Origin: Micromonospora sp. WMMD812
GTDB lineage: Bacteria; Actinomycetota; Actinomycetes; Mycobacteriales; Micromonosporaceae
Length of the DNA: 64,000 nt
Assembly (NCBI RefSeq): GCF_027497215.1
Contig: NZ_CP114904.1
Coordinates: forward strand, 6,230,501 to 6,294,500
Reading direction: 5' to 3'
Shown here: positions 7,387 through 15,480 of the stretch, piece after piece
How the letters are laid out: every line of letters begins with the position of its first letter
Position numbering within the stretch: the stretch's first letter is position 1
Notes under the pieces: model-generated
Told to the model about the DNA's origin: nothing
What the model saw: the letters and a program-made list of their open reading frames with translations, nothing else
Database searches by the model: none
Made by a program: the position numbers and the translations under genes

Positions 7387-8259
7387 CTACCCGGTGGGGA
7401 GCAGTCCCGGCGGATACTCCATCCCGTCGTGCGTGCAGGCGGCAGCGGCCACCCGGGCGGCGTACGCCGCGGCGTCGGCCAGCGCCGCACCGCCCAGCGT
7501 CGCCGCGATGAGGCCCGCCGCGAACGCGTCCCCGGCGCCGTTGGTGTCCACCACCGGCCCCGGCGGTACCGCGGCGGGCACGGGCGTCGGCGCGCCCGCC
7601 CCGAGGTGCAGCTCGGCGCCGTCCGCGCCTCTCGTCACCACGACGGCACGCGGCGCCAACCCGGCCGCGACCGCCGCCGCCCGGTCGCCGAGCCGGACCC
7701 CGCTCAGGAAGACCAGGTCGGCCGCCGCGGCGAACGGCCGGTGGTAGGTGTTCTCGCCGTCCCAGTCGTGCAGGTCGGTGCTCAGGCCGGCTCCGTCGGC
7801 GAGACCGTCCCGCAGGGTGGGGAGCAGGCCGATCGTCCAATCCATGATCGACAGGTGGACGTGCGCCGCGTCCCGGACCAGCACGGCCAGCTCGGCCGCG
7901 GTCAGCGGCGGCGGGCCCTGCCAGGGGCGCGGGTCGTAGAGGGACATCCGCCGCCCGGCCGGGTCGACCAGGTTCACCGAACGGCGGGTGCCGACCGGGT
8001 CCGCCAGCAGCACCGGCCGCACCCCGGTCCGGGCCAGCGCCGCCCGCACCACGTCCCCGGCCGGGTCGGCGCCGAGCACGTCGACCACGGCCACCCGCAG
8101 CCCCAGGGCGTGTGCGGCGAGCGCCACCCCGGCCCCGGTGTTGCCGATCCGCAACTCGACCGGGTCGACGGTGAGGGAGTCGGCGACCGGCAGCGGCAGC
8201 ACGGGCACCCGGACCCGTACGTCCACCCCCAACCCACCGATCACGAGGAGGTCGAACAC
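7387..8259 (-). CDS. PfkB family carbohydrate kinase
   Basis: A 290-residue ribokinase-superfamily sugar or nucleoside kinase. PfkB signature 1 is visible as ELRIGNTGAGVALAAHALGL (about residues 36-55) and signature 2 as VVDTNGAGDAFAAGLI (about 238-253), in which the DTNGAGD loop gives the catalytic Asp and the anion hole. LLVIGGLGVDVRVRV at the N-terminus is the substrate-side strand. GTG at 8259 with TACCGT 7 nt upstream indicates leaderless initiation. Substrate is undefined; no sugar transporter or isomerase is adjacent, so the context does not help. Confidence 0.9.
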   Translation of the reverse strand: MFDLLVIGGLGVDVRVRVPVLPLPVADSLTVDPVELRIGNTGAGVALAAHALGLRVAVVDVLGADPAGDVVRAALARTGVRPVLLADPVGTRRSVNLVDPAGRRMSLYDPRPWQGPPPLTAAELAVLVRDAAHVHLSIMDWTIGLLPTLRDGLADGAGLSTDLHDWDGENTYHRPFAAAADLVFLSGVRLGDRAAAVAAGLAPRAVVVTRGADGAELHLGAGAPTPVPAAVPPGPVVDTNGAGDAFAAGLIAATLGGAALADAAAYAARVAAAACTHDGMEYPPGLLPTG

Positions 8260-8321
8260 GGCGCCGACGGTAGCCGGTCCGGCCCGCCTATCCTGGGCCC
8301 GGGCGTCGGGAGGGGGAGCGC

Positions 8322-11300
8322 GTGCTGGTCGTCCACGGGTTGTGGCTGCCCGGTGCCGCGGAACTCGCCGTCTGGGCCGAGGACAGCGGGCTGCCGGCGG
8401 ACCCCCCGCGGCGCCCGGGCCGGGCGCCCCGCGAGCGTCCGCACCCGTTCGCCGCCGACCAGCCCGCCCTGGCCGCGGCGCTCGCCGAGGCCGCCGAGCC
8501 GACCGGGCTCGGCTCGCTGCGGCTCACCCTGCCGACCCGGGCCGGCGCGCCGGCCGACTCGCCGGAGCTGATCCGGACCGACGTCGCGGCCCCGGCCCGC
8601 GGACGAATGACCCTCGCCGGGTGGCGGGTCCCCGTCCTGCGGTACGCCGCGGACGCCGCCCTGCCGTTGCTCCGCGCCCTGGACGAGCTGCCGGCGGTGC
8701 CCGGGGCGACCCTGCGCCACCTCGCCGAGGTCGCCGACTTCGCGGCCGATCTGGTCGCCCGGGGTCGGGTCCTGCCCGGTGTCATCGAGCCGCCCGCCAC
8801 CGACCCCGACACCGCCCCGGTAGCCGGATGGGCCTCCCCGGTCGCCGACGCCGCCGACGCCCCGGCCCGCGCGGTATGGCGGCCGCTGCTCACCGGCACG
8901 GACGCCGGCTGGGCCCGGTCCGTCGCCCTCGCCCTGCCGCCGGCCGCCCGGGCCGCCGACCCGGAGGCCGCCGCCGGGGCCCTGGTCGCCGACGCGCTGG
9001 ACGCGTTGACGGACGCCGCGGCCCGAGCGGCGCTCGCGCAGACCGCGCTGGCGCGCGGTGTGCGGCCCGGCGGTGTGGTGCCGGCCTGGCTGGCGGCGCT
9101 CGCCGGGCCACGCCCGGACTTCACCGCCGACCCGGCCGCGCTCGCCACCCTCCGCACCGAGCTGGACGCCTGGCAGCGGGACGCGGCCGGCGGCGCGGTG
9201 CGGGCCAGCTTCCGGCTGGTCGAACCACCCGTCGACGAGGTCACCGAACCGGTCGTCGTCACCGTTCCCGCCCCGCCCGCCCGGGTGACCGGCACCCGCC
9301 CGACGGTGGACCACCTCGCCGGCGGACCGGGCGTGCCGCTCGACGGCAGCGGTGAGCGGGCCTCCCGGGGAGCCGTCCGAGGCGGTGCGGGCGCCGCGCC
9401 GGTTCCGTCGACCGACGGCGGCCGCTGGCGGCTGGAGTTCGGGCTCCAGGCCGCCGACGAGCCGAGCCTGCACGTCGACGCCGGGCAGGTGTGGCGGGAC
9501 CCCGCCGCGGTGTCCGCGCTCGCCGGGCGGGCGGCCAGTCCGCAGGAGACGCTCCTCGCCGAGCTGGGTCGGGCCAGCCGACTCTGGCCCGACCTCGATT
9601 CGGCGCTGCGCACCGCGGTACCCGAGGCCCTGGACCTGGACGTCGAGGGCGCGCACCGGTTCCTCCGGGAGGGCGCGCCGGTGCTGCACGCCGCCGGGTT
9701 CGGGGTGCTGCTGCCGTCTTGGTGGCAGCGCCCGTCGTCCCGGCTCGGCGCCCGACTGAAGGCCCGGAGCCGGACCGCGCCCGGCACCGTGGCCGCCGCC
9801 GGCGGCGGGGTAGGCCTGGACGCGCTGGTCGACTACCGCTGGGAGGTGGCGCTCGGCGACCAGCCGCTTTCCGCCGACGAGCTGGCGTCGCTGGCCGCCC
9901 TGAAGACCCCGCTGGTCCGGCTGCGCGGTCGCTGGGTGGAGCTGGATCCCAGGCGGCTCGCCGCCGGGCTGCGGCTGCTCCGCTCGGCCGGCGAGCTGAC
10001 CGTCGCCGACCTGCTCCGGCTCGGGCTCACCGCCGGCGACGACGAGGCGGCGTTGCCGGTGCTGGAGGTGGCCGCCGACGGGGCGCTCGGCGACCTGCTC
10101 GCCGGCGCGGTGGAGCGGCGCCTCACCCCGCTGGACCCGCCCCCGGCGTTCCACGGCACGCTGCGCCCGTACCAGCGACGAGGGCTGGCCTGGCTGGCCT
10201 TCCTCCAGTCGCTCGGCCTCGGCGGGGTGCTGGCCGACGACATGGGACTGGGCAAGACGGTGCAGCTGCTCGCGCTGCTCGCCGGGGACCCGCCGGAGGC
10301 CGGGCCGACCCTGCTGGTCTGTCCGATGTCGCTGGTCGGGAACTGGCAGCGGGAAGCGGCGCGGTTCACGCCGGAGCTGCGCGTACACGTGCACCACGGG
10401 GCCGAGCGGGCGCGGGGAGAGGCGTTCACCGCGGCCGTGCACGGCGCGGACCTGGTCCTCACCACCTACTCGGTGGCGGCCCGCGACGCGGTCGCGCTGG
10501 CCGGCATCGACTGGCACCGGGTGGTGGTCGACGAGGCGCAGGCGATCAAGAACGCCTCCACCCGCCAGGCCGAGGCGGTCCGGGCGCTACCGGCCCGGCA
10601 GCGGGTCGCCGTCACCGGCACGCCGGTGGAGAACCGGCTCGCCGACCTCTGGTCGATCATGCAGTTCGCCAACCCCGGGCTGCTCGGACCAGCGGCGACG
10701 TTCAAGAAGCGGTTCGCCGAGCCGATCGAGCGGCACGGCGACGCCGAGGTGGCCGAGCGGCTGCGCCGCATCAGCGGTCCGTTCGTCCTGCGCCGGCTCA
10801 AGACCGACTCGTCGATCATCTCCGATCTGCCGGAGAAGCTGGAGATGGAGGTGGTCTGCAACCTCACCGCGGAGCAGGCGTCGCTCTACCGGGCGGTGGT
10901 CGACGACATGCTGGCGAAGATCGAGTCCAGCGAGGGCATCGAGCGGCGAGGGCTGGTGCTGGCCACGATGACGCGGCTCAAGCAGGTCTGCAACCACCCG
11001 GCCCAGCTGCTGCGCGACGGCTCGGCGCTGGACGGTCGCTCCGGCAAGCTGGCCCGGCTGGAGGAGATCCTCGACGAGGTCCTCGCGGCGGGGGAGAAGG
11101 CCCTGCTCTTCACCCAGTACGCCGAGTTCGGCGGCATGCTGCGCGGGCACCTCTCCGCCCGGTTCGGCCGCGAGGTGCTGTTCCTGCACGGCGGGCTCGG
11201 CAAGGCCGACCGGGACGCCATGGTGACCCGGTTCCAGTCCCCGGACGGGCCGGCGATCTTCGTGCTCTCGCTGAAGGCCGGCGGCACCGGGCTCACCCTG

Positions 11301-11579
11301 ACCGCGGCCAACCACGTCGTGCACGTCGACCGGTGGTGGAACCCGGCGGTGGAGGACCAGGCCACCGACCGGGCGTTCCGGATCGGCCAGCGCCGCCGGG
11401 TGCAGGTCCGCAAGTTCGTCTGCGCGGGCACGGTGGAGGAGAAGGTGGCAGCCCTGATCGCGGACAAGCGCAACCTCGCGGCCCAGGTGGTGGGCACCGG
11501 CGAGCAGTGGGTCACCGAGCTGTCCACCGCGCAGCTGCGCGAGCTGTTCGCGCTGGAGTCCGGGGCGGTGGTCGAGTGA
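8322..11579 (+). CDS. SNF2-family DEAD/DEAH-box helicase
   Basis: A 1085-residue Swi2/Snf2 ATPase. The first 600 residues are the actinobacterial N-terminal extension (SNF2-associated, with WELDPRRLAAGLRLL just before the motor). The motor has Q-like motif LRPYQRRGLAWLAFLQ (about 610), Walker A ADDMGLGKT (about 638-646), Walker B VVVDEAQAIKN (about 735), motif III TGTPVENRLADLW, and the second RecA lobe with ALLFTQYAEF (about 925), GTGLTLTAANHVVHVDRWWN and the arginine-finger helix RAFRIGQRRRVQ (about 1018). GTG at 8322 follows GGGAGGGGG. Bacterial members remodel RNA polymerase (RapA type) or act in DNA repair; this one is coupled to a SWIM protein by a 4-bp overlap, a pairing common in actinobacteria. 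Confidence 0.95.
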   Translation: MLVVHGLWLPGAAELAVWAEDSGLPADPPRRPGRAPRERPHPFAADQPALAAALAEAAEPTGLGSLRLTLPTRAGAPADSPELIRTDVAAPARGRMTLAGWRVPVLRYAADAALPLLRALDELPAVPGATLRHLAEVADFAADLVARGRVLPGVIEPPATDPDTAPVAGWASPVADAADAPARAVWRPLLTGTDAGWARSVALALPPAARAADPEAAAGALVADALDALTDAAARAALAQTALARGVRPGGVVPAWLAALAGPRPDFTADPAALATLRTELDAWQRDAAGGAVRASFRLVEPPVDEVTEPVVVTVPAPPARVTGTRPTVDHLAGGPGVPLDGSGERASRGAVRGGAGAAPVPSTDGGRWRLEFGLQAADEPSLHVDAGQVWRDPAAVSALAGRAASPQETLLAELGRASRLWPDLDSALRTAVPEALDLDVEGAHRFLREGAPVLHAAGFGVLLPSWWQRPSSRLGARLKARSRTAPGTVAAAGGGVGLDALVDYRWEVALGDQPLSADELASLAALKTPLVRLRGRWVELDPRRLAAGLRLLRSAGELTVADLLRLGLTAGDDEAALPVLEVAADGALGDLLAGAVERRLTPLDPPPAFHGTLRPYQRRGLAWLAFLQSLGLGGVLADDMGLGKTVQLLALLAGDPPEAGPTLLVCPMSLVGNWQREAARFTPELRVHVHHGAERARGEAFTAAVHGADLVLTTYSVAARDAVALAGIDWHRVVVDEAQAIKNASTRQAEAVRALPARQRVAVTGTPVENRLADLWSIMQFANPGLLGPAATFKKRFAEPIERHGDAEVAERLRRISGPFVLRRLKTDSSIISDLPEKLEMEVVCNLTAEQASLYRAVVDDMLAKIESSEGIERRGLVLATMTRLKQVCNHPAQLLRDGSALDGRSGKLARLEEILDEVLAAGEKALLFTQYAEFGGMLRGHLSARFGREVLFLHGGLGKADRDAMVTRFQSPDGPAIFVLSLKAGGTGLTLTAANHVVHVDRWWNPAVEDQATDRAFRIGQRRRVQVRKFVCAGTVEEKVAALIADKRNLAAQVVGTGEQWVTELSTAQLRELFALESGAVVE

Positions 11580-12475
11580 GCGAGTCACCGAGCGGGCGGT
11601 TCGCCGACTACGGGCGGCCCCGCCGGGTCGACGGCGGGCTGAGGGCGCGCAGCACCCGGGGCGCCATCGGCCGGTCGTGGTGGTCGCGACGCTTCCTGGA
11701 GGTGCTGGAGTCCTTCGCGCTCGGCACGCGGCTCACCCGCGGCCGGTCGTACGCACGGGCCGGCCAGGTGGTCCGCCTCGACATCGCCCCCGGCGCGGTG
11801 ACCGCGGTCGTGCAGGGCTCCCGGCCGAAGCCGTACGACGTCCACATCGGACTGCCCGCGTTCCCGGCGGCGCTCTGGGAGCGGATCGAGGCGCACCTGG
11901 CCGCCCAGGCGTTCTTCAGCGCCCGACTGCTCGCCGGCGACCTGCCGGCCGAGCTGGAGGAGGTGTTCGCCGAGGCGGACGCGCCGCTCTTCCCGGCCGG
12001 GATCGACGAGCTGACCCAGCGGTGCAGCTGCCCGGACTTCGCGGTGCCGTGCAAGCACCTCGCGGCCACGTTCTACCTGCTCGCCGAGGCGTTCGACGCC
12101 GACCCGTTCGAGCTGCTGCACTGGCGCGGACGCGGCCGGGCCGAGCTGCTCGACCGGCTCCGTGCCCTGCGCGCCGAGGCCACCGGCGCCCCGTCTCCGG
12201 GACCGTCCCACGAGGACGGTGCGACCGGAGAGGTCACCGCGGCCGCGGCACCCGCCGTCGGTGCGGCGCGGGCCCTGGCCGGTCTGCCACCGGCGCCGAT
12301 CGCCGACGTGGCGGACCGGTTCTGGCTGCCACCGGTGCCGCTGCCGGACCGGCCGCCAAGCCTCGCCACCGGCCCGGATCTGCTGTTGCGACAGCTCGGC
12401 CCGCCGGCTCCCGCCATCGGCGGGCCCGGCCTGGTGGAGCGGCTGCGCCGGGCGTACCGGGCGTTCGGCCGCTGA
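11576..12475 (+). CDS. SWIM zinc-finger protein
   Basis: A 299-residue protein with a central SWIM zinc finger: CSCPDFAVPCKHLAATFYLL (about residues 143-162) has the CxC...CxH ligands. SWIM domains bind DNA or protein and often accompany SNF2 ATPases. The N-terminal 130 residues (STRGAIGRSWWSRRFLEVLE at about 24-43, SYARAGQVVRLDIAPG) are conserved in these partners; the C-terminal 120 residues are Ala/Pro-rich linker followed by a short helical end. The GTG start overlaps the helicase stop in the arrangement GTGA, so the two are translationally coupled and probably form one complex. Confidence 0.92.
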   Translation: MSESPSGRFADYGRPRRVDGGLRARSTRGAIGRSWWSRRFLEVLESFALGTRLTRGRSYARAGQVVRLDIAPGAVTAVVQGSRPKPYDVHIGLPAFPAALWERIEAHLAAQAFFSARLLAGDLPAELEEVFAEADAPLFPAGIDELTQRCSCPDFAVPCKHLAATFYLLAEAFDADPFELLHWRGRGRAELLDRLRALRAEATGAPSPGPSHEDGATGEVTAAAAPAVGAARALAGLPPAPIADVADRFWLPPVPLPDRPPSLATGPDLLLRQLGPPAPAIGGPGLVERLRRAYRAFGR

Positions 12476-12520
12476 GGTCGTCCGCCCGGACCGGTCGTGC
12501 GCTCACGCCGTCGCGCTCGT

Positions 12521-12619
12521 CGGTCGCGGCGCGACCGGCCCGTGGTCAGGTCGGTCGCGCCGCGACCGGCGGGCGGTCGGGCTCGTCGTCGCGCCGTGAC
12601 CGGCGGCCGCGGTCACGGC
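12521..12619. terminator. Three-hairpin terminator region between convergent genes
   Basis: The gap between the SWIM gene (ends 12475, plus) and the DUF3040 gene (ends 12622, minus) holds two copies of the same short palindrome, CGGTCGCG/CGCGACCG with a one-base centre (12521-12537 and 12552-12568), and a 10-bp stem GCCGTGACCG/CGGTCACGGC (12593-12602 with 12610-12619). No T-tract follows, as usual in actinobacterial terminators. Bidirectional termination is inferred. Confidence 0.6.
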
Positions 12620-12621
12620 GT

Positions 12622-12879
12622 TCATAGCCAGCGGCGGCGGAAGCGCCACATGAGTACCGCGTTGGCCACCAGCACCACGGCGCAGATCGCGCCGGCCAGC
12701 CGTCCGGCGAGCACGGTCATCGCCGGCAGCGAGGCCCACAGCAGGATGGTCAACAGCATCAGATACCGGCCGCGGCGCCCCTTCGCCCGGTTGTCCAACC
12801 GGGCGAAGAACGCCGGGTCGGTCTCCCGGAGGTTGCGGGTGATCTGTTCGAACCTGCGCTGATCCTCTTTGCTGAGCAT
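12622..12879 (-). CDS. DUF3040 family membrane protein
   Basis: An 85-residue protein typical of DUF3040: MLSKEDQRRFEQITRNLRET starts with the family's amphipathic helix (the usual form begins with an LSxxExRxLxxIExxL pattern), followed by DPAFFARL and two membrane segments (about residues 39-55 and 58-76) and a basic end RFRRRWL. Function is unknown; the family is restricted to actinobacteria. The ATG at 12879 is the only sensible start. It is divergent from the DUF1800 operon across a 511-bp gap rich in hairpins. Confidence 0.9.
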   Translation of the reverse strand: MLSKEDQRRFEQITRNLRETDPAFFARLDNRAKGRRGRYLMLLTILLWASLPAMTVLAGRLAGAICAVVLVANAVLMWRFRRRWL

Positions 12880-13390
12880 GGCGGTGCCTTCCCCTCACGC
12901 GTTCAGCGGTTCGGCGGCATACCCGCTGCGACGGCGGCTCACGCCGTCCGCCGCCGGTACTTTTCCCGCTCCGCCAGCGCCGACGCCCGCCGGGCGTAGG
13001 GGATTTCCGGCCCACCCCACGCGGACCCCCGTGGGGCTCCCCGGGGGACCCCCGGGGACGCCTCAGCACCGGCTTATCCGAGCCTTAAGTTTGGCTGTGC
13101 CGGTGAACGGGCCCAGAAGCGCCGCGGGCGGCGAAAATGTCACACCGACGGCTTCCCGGCGCGGGTACGCCCTGCTCGGGGCGGTGGTAACCGGACGGCC
13201 GTCCGGCTGGACCGCCCACCACGTGCTGAGGGCTGTCTTAAGTGCCCTCACGAGGCCTTTCGGTGCGCCTTGTCCGCACCGGACCCCTTGGTTACCTTCC
13301 CGTGGCAACCCCCTCAGGCATCAGTCGCCGTCGCTGCCACCACTGCCCGGTCGCAGCGTGTCGGCGCTCAGCAGAAATCGGGATTGGTAC
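12880..13390. promoter_or_regulatory. 511-bp divergent intergenic region with three strong hairpins
   Basis: No gene is visible. The region holds a near-perfect hairpin TCCCCGGGGG/CCCCCGGGGA with a single A between arms (13038-13058), a nested hairpin with stems CACCGGC/GCCGGTG and AGCC/GGCT (13067-13105), and a 39-bp double palindrome: GGGCGGT/ACCGCCC enclosing CCGGACGG/CCGTCCGG (13179-13217). TTAAGT occurs at 13085 and again about 150 bp later. Because both flanking genes point away, these cannot be ordinary terminators of them; a long structured 5' leader or a small RNA for the downstream operon is possible. I matched no known riboswitch. Confidence 0.6.
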
Positions 13391-15472
13391 ATGGCCGACC
13401 AGAACGTGCCACCACGTCGACCGCGGGACGACCGCGGCTGGGACGGACGTCAGCACCCCACCCCCGGCGGGTACCACGACCTGACCGCGTCCGCCCGGTA
13501 CGGGTACGACGCACCCGACCCGCACCAGGGCGGATACCCGACGCAGGACGACCCGCGTACCTCGTACACCCCGGTGGGCCATCCCGGTCCGGCACCGCAG
13601 GGACCACAGTGGGTGGGCCCCGAGGGCCTCGGCCGGCCGGCCCCCGCCCGCACCGTCGGCGGCGGACTGCCCCAGCTGGATGATGACGGCGAGCCGGGCC
13701 GCGGCGTCGGCCGACGCCGGGCCCTCGCCGCCCTCGGTGGCACCGCCGCCGTGGTCGCGGGCGGCGCCGCGCTGGCGATGACCCCGCAGCTGCGGGACCT
13801 CTTCGGCGACGACGCGGCGGCCGACGCCACCGGCACCACGGTGACCGACGGCACCGCCGCCCGCCCGAGCGGGCAGCAGCCGAGCACGGTGCGCACCTAC
13901 ACCGAGCAGAACGAGAGCTACATGGGCTCCCGGGCCGGCGAGGCGCTGAAGAAGAACGCCCCGTCCGGTGGTCGCTCGTTCTCCGGGCCGGCCGCCGCGG
14001 CCGCCGCGACCAAGGTGACCGTGAAGACCGTGCTCGCCAAGGACCCGGTGCTGCACCTGGCCCGGCGCGCCACGTTCGGCCCGACCCCCGAGGTGGTCGC
14101 CGACATCAAGCGCCTCGGCATCGACGCCTGGATCCGGGCGCAGTTCGCCTCGGACCAGATCGCGCCGAGCCGAGCCGAGCTGAAGCTCGCCGAACTGCCC
14201 ACCCTCAAACTCTCCGTGCAGCAGTTGCGCGACCAGCGGGACCAGCTCAACGAGCGGGGCGCGCAGCCGGAGCGGGAGATGGTGGACGCCACCCTCGCCC
14301 GGCAGATCTGGTCCAAGCGCCAACTGTTCGAGGTGATGGTCGACTTCTGGAACGACTTCCTGCACGTCGCCGCGGACTTCGACGGCGGCGAGGTCTACCG
14401 GAATTCGTTCGACCGGGACGTCATCCGGGCGCACGCGATGGGCAGCTACCCGGAGATGCTGGTCGCCGCGAACAGGCACCCCGCCCTGCTGGTCTACCTC
14501 AACCAGAACGACTCCCGCGCCGACGCGGTCAACGAGAACCTCGCCCGGGAGAACCTGGAGCTCTATTCGGTGGGCGTCGACGGCGGCTACACCGAGAAGG
14601 ACGTCCGGCAGGCGGCCCTGCTGCAGACCGGCCGCGGCGTCGACGACGGCAAGTACGTCTTCCGCGCCGACCGGCACTACGTCGGCAAGGTGAAGATCCT
14701 CGGGTTCACCCACGAGAACAACTCGAAGGACCCGAAGAAGGCCGACGCGGCGATCGACGCGTACATCACCTACATCGCGCTGCACCCGTCGACCGCCCGG
14801 TACGTCGCGCAGAGCCTCGCCACCCGCTTCGTCTCGGACACCCCGCCGAAGTCCCTGGTGGACCGGCTGGCCAAGACGTACACCGCCAACAAGGGCATGA
14901 TCAAGCCGGTGCTCATGACGATGTTCAGCTCGTCGGAGTTCTGGGCCGCGGTGGGGCAGAAGGTCCGCCGGCCGATGGAGTACCTGGTGGCCACGTACCG
15001 CACCCTCGGGGTCTCGCCGGAGGCGTCGCCGAAGCACGACAACGGCGACAACAAGCGCACCCCGTTCGCCCGGGGCCTGCGGCAGATCCACGACAAGCTG
15101 CGCGAGCTGGGGCAGTACCCGATGGGCCAGCCCACCCCGGACGGCTACCCGGACGTCTACGTCGCCTGGACCTCGGCCGGCAGCATGGTCAACGGGTGGA
15201 ACGAGGCGGGCGAGCTGGTCGCCGGCTACCGCACGCAGTTCACGTACGTGAAGCCGGAGAAGCTGGTCGCCAGGCCGCCGGCGACCGCCGGGGCGTACGT
15301 GGACGCGCTCGCCCAGCGCCTCGTGGGGCAGAAGCTGGGCGCCCGGGAGAAGACGCTGATCCTCGGCGTGGCCGGCGTGCCCGCGGGCGCCAAGGTCGAC
15401 GCGATGTTCAACGGGGCCATCACCGCCGTCGCGCGGGCGATCCTCGCATCCCCCCAGCACCACCTCCGGTGA
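13391..15472 (+). CDS. DUF1800 family protein with cytoplasmic tail and membrane anchor
   Basis: A 693-residue DUF1800 protein. The first 105 residues are Pro/Gly/Asp-rich and look disordered; GRRRALAALGGTAAVVAGG (about 106-124) is a hydrophobic segment preceded by arginines, either a Tat-like signal or a type II anchor. The DUF1800 core starts with VLHLARRATFGPTPEVVADI (about 220) and continues with MVDFWNDFLHV, NENLARENLELYSVGVDGGY and SSSEFWAA, all standard blocks. DUF1800 genes nearly always pair with DUF1501, as here 8 bp downstream; the pair is exported and of unknown function. The ATG at 13391 begins the first of five tightly packed genes that include flavin-handling proteins. Confidence 0.92.
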   Translation: MADQNVPPRRPRDDRGWDGRQHPTPGGYHDLTASARYGYDAPDPHQGGYPTQDDPRTSYTPVGHPGPAPQGPQWVGPEGLGRPAPARTVGGGLPQLDDDGEPGRGVGRRRALAALGGTAAVVAGGAALAMTPQLRDLFGDDAAADATGTTVTDGTAARPSGQQPSTVRTYTEQNESYMGSRAGEALKKNAPSGGRSFSGPAAAAAATKVTVKTVLAKDPVLHLARRATFGPTPEVVADIKRLGIDAWIRAQFASDQIAPSRAELKLAELPTLKLSVQQLRDQRDQLNERGAQPEREMVDATLARQIWSKRQLFEVMVDFWNDFLHVAADFDGGEVYRNSFDRDVIRAHAMGSYPEMLVAANRHPALLVYLNQNDSRADAVNENLARENLELYSVGVDGGYTEKDVRQAALLQTGRGVDDGKYVFRADRHYVGKVKILGFTHENNSKDPKKADAAIDAYITYIALHPSTARYVAQSLATRFVSDTPPKSLVDRLAKTYTANKGMIKPVLMTMFSSSEFWAAVGQKVRRPMEYLVATYRTLGVSPEASPKHDNGDNKRTPFARGLRQIHDKLRELGQYPMGQPTPDGYPDVYVAWTSAGSMVNGWNEAGELVAGYRTQFTYVKPEKLVARPPATAGAYVDALAQRLVGQKLGAREKTLILGVAGVPAGAKVDAMFNGAITAVARAILASPQHHLR

Positions 15473-15480
15473 GGCACCCG

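Noticed and set aside
9491..11575. Long plus-strand frame leading into the SWIM gene from within the helicase gene
   Set aside because: The upstream part is Arg/Gly/Ala low-complexity in the wrong frame of a clear helicase; protein-like sequence starts only at the GTG at 11576.
13067..13217. Known riboswitch (ydaO, Moco, cobalamin or SAM type) before the DUF1800 operon
   Set aside because: Hairpins are present, but none of the conserved single-stranded motifs of those classes could be recognised by eye; kept only as an unexplained structured region.
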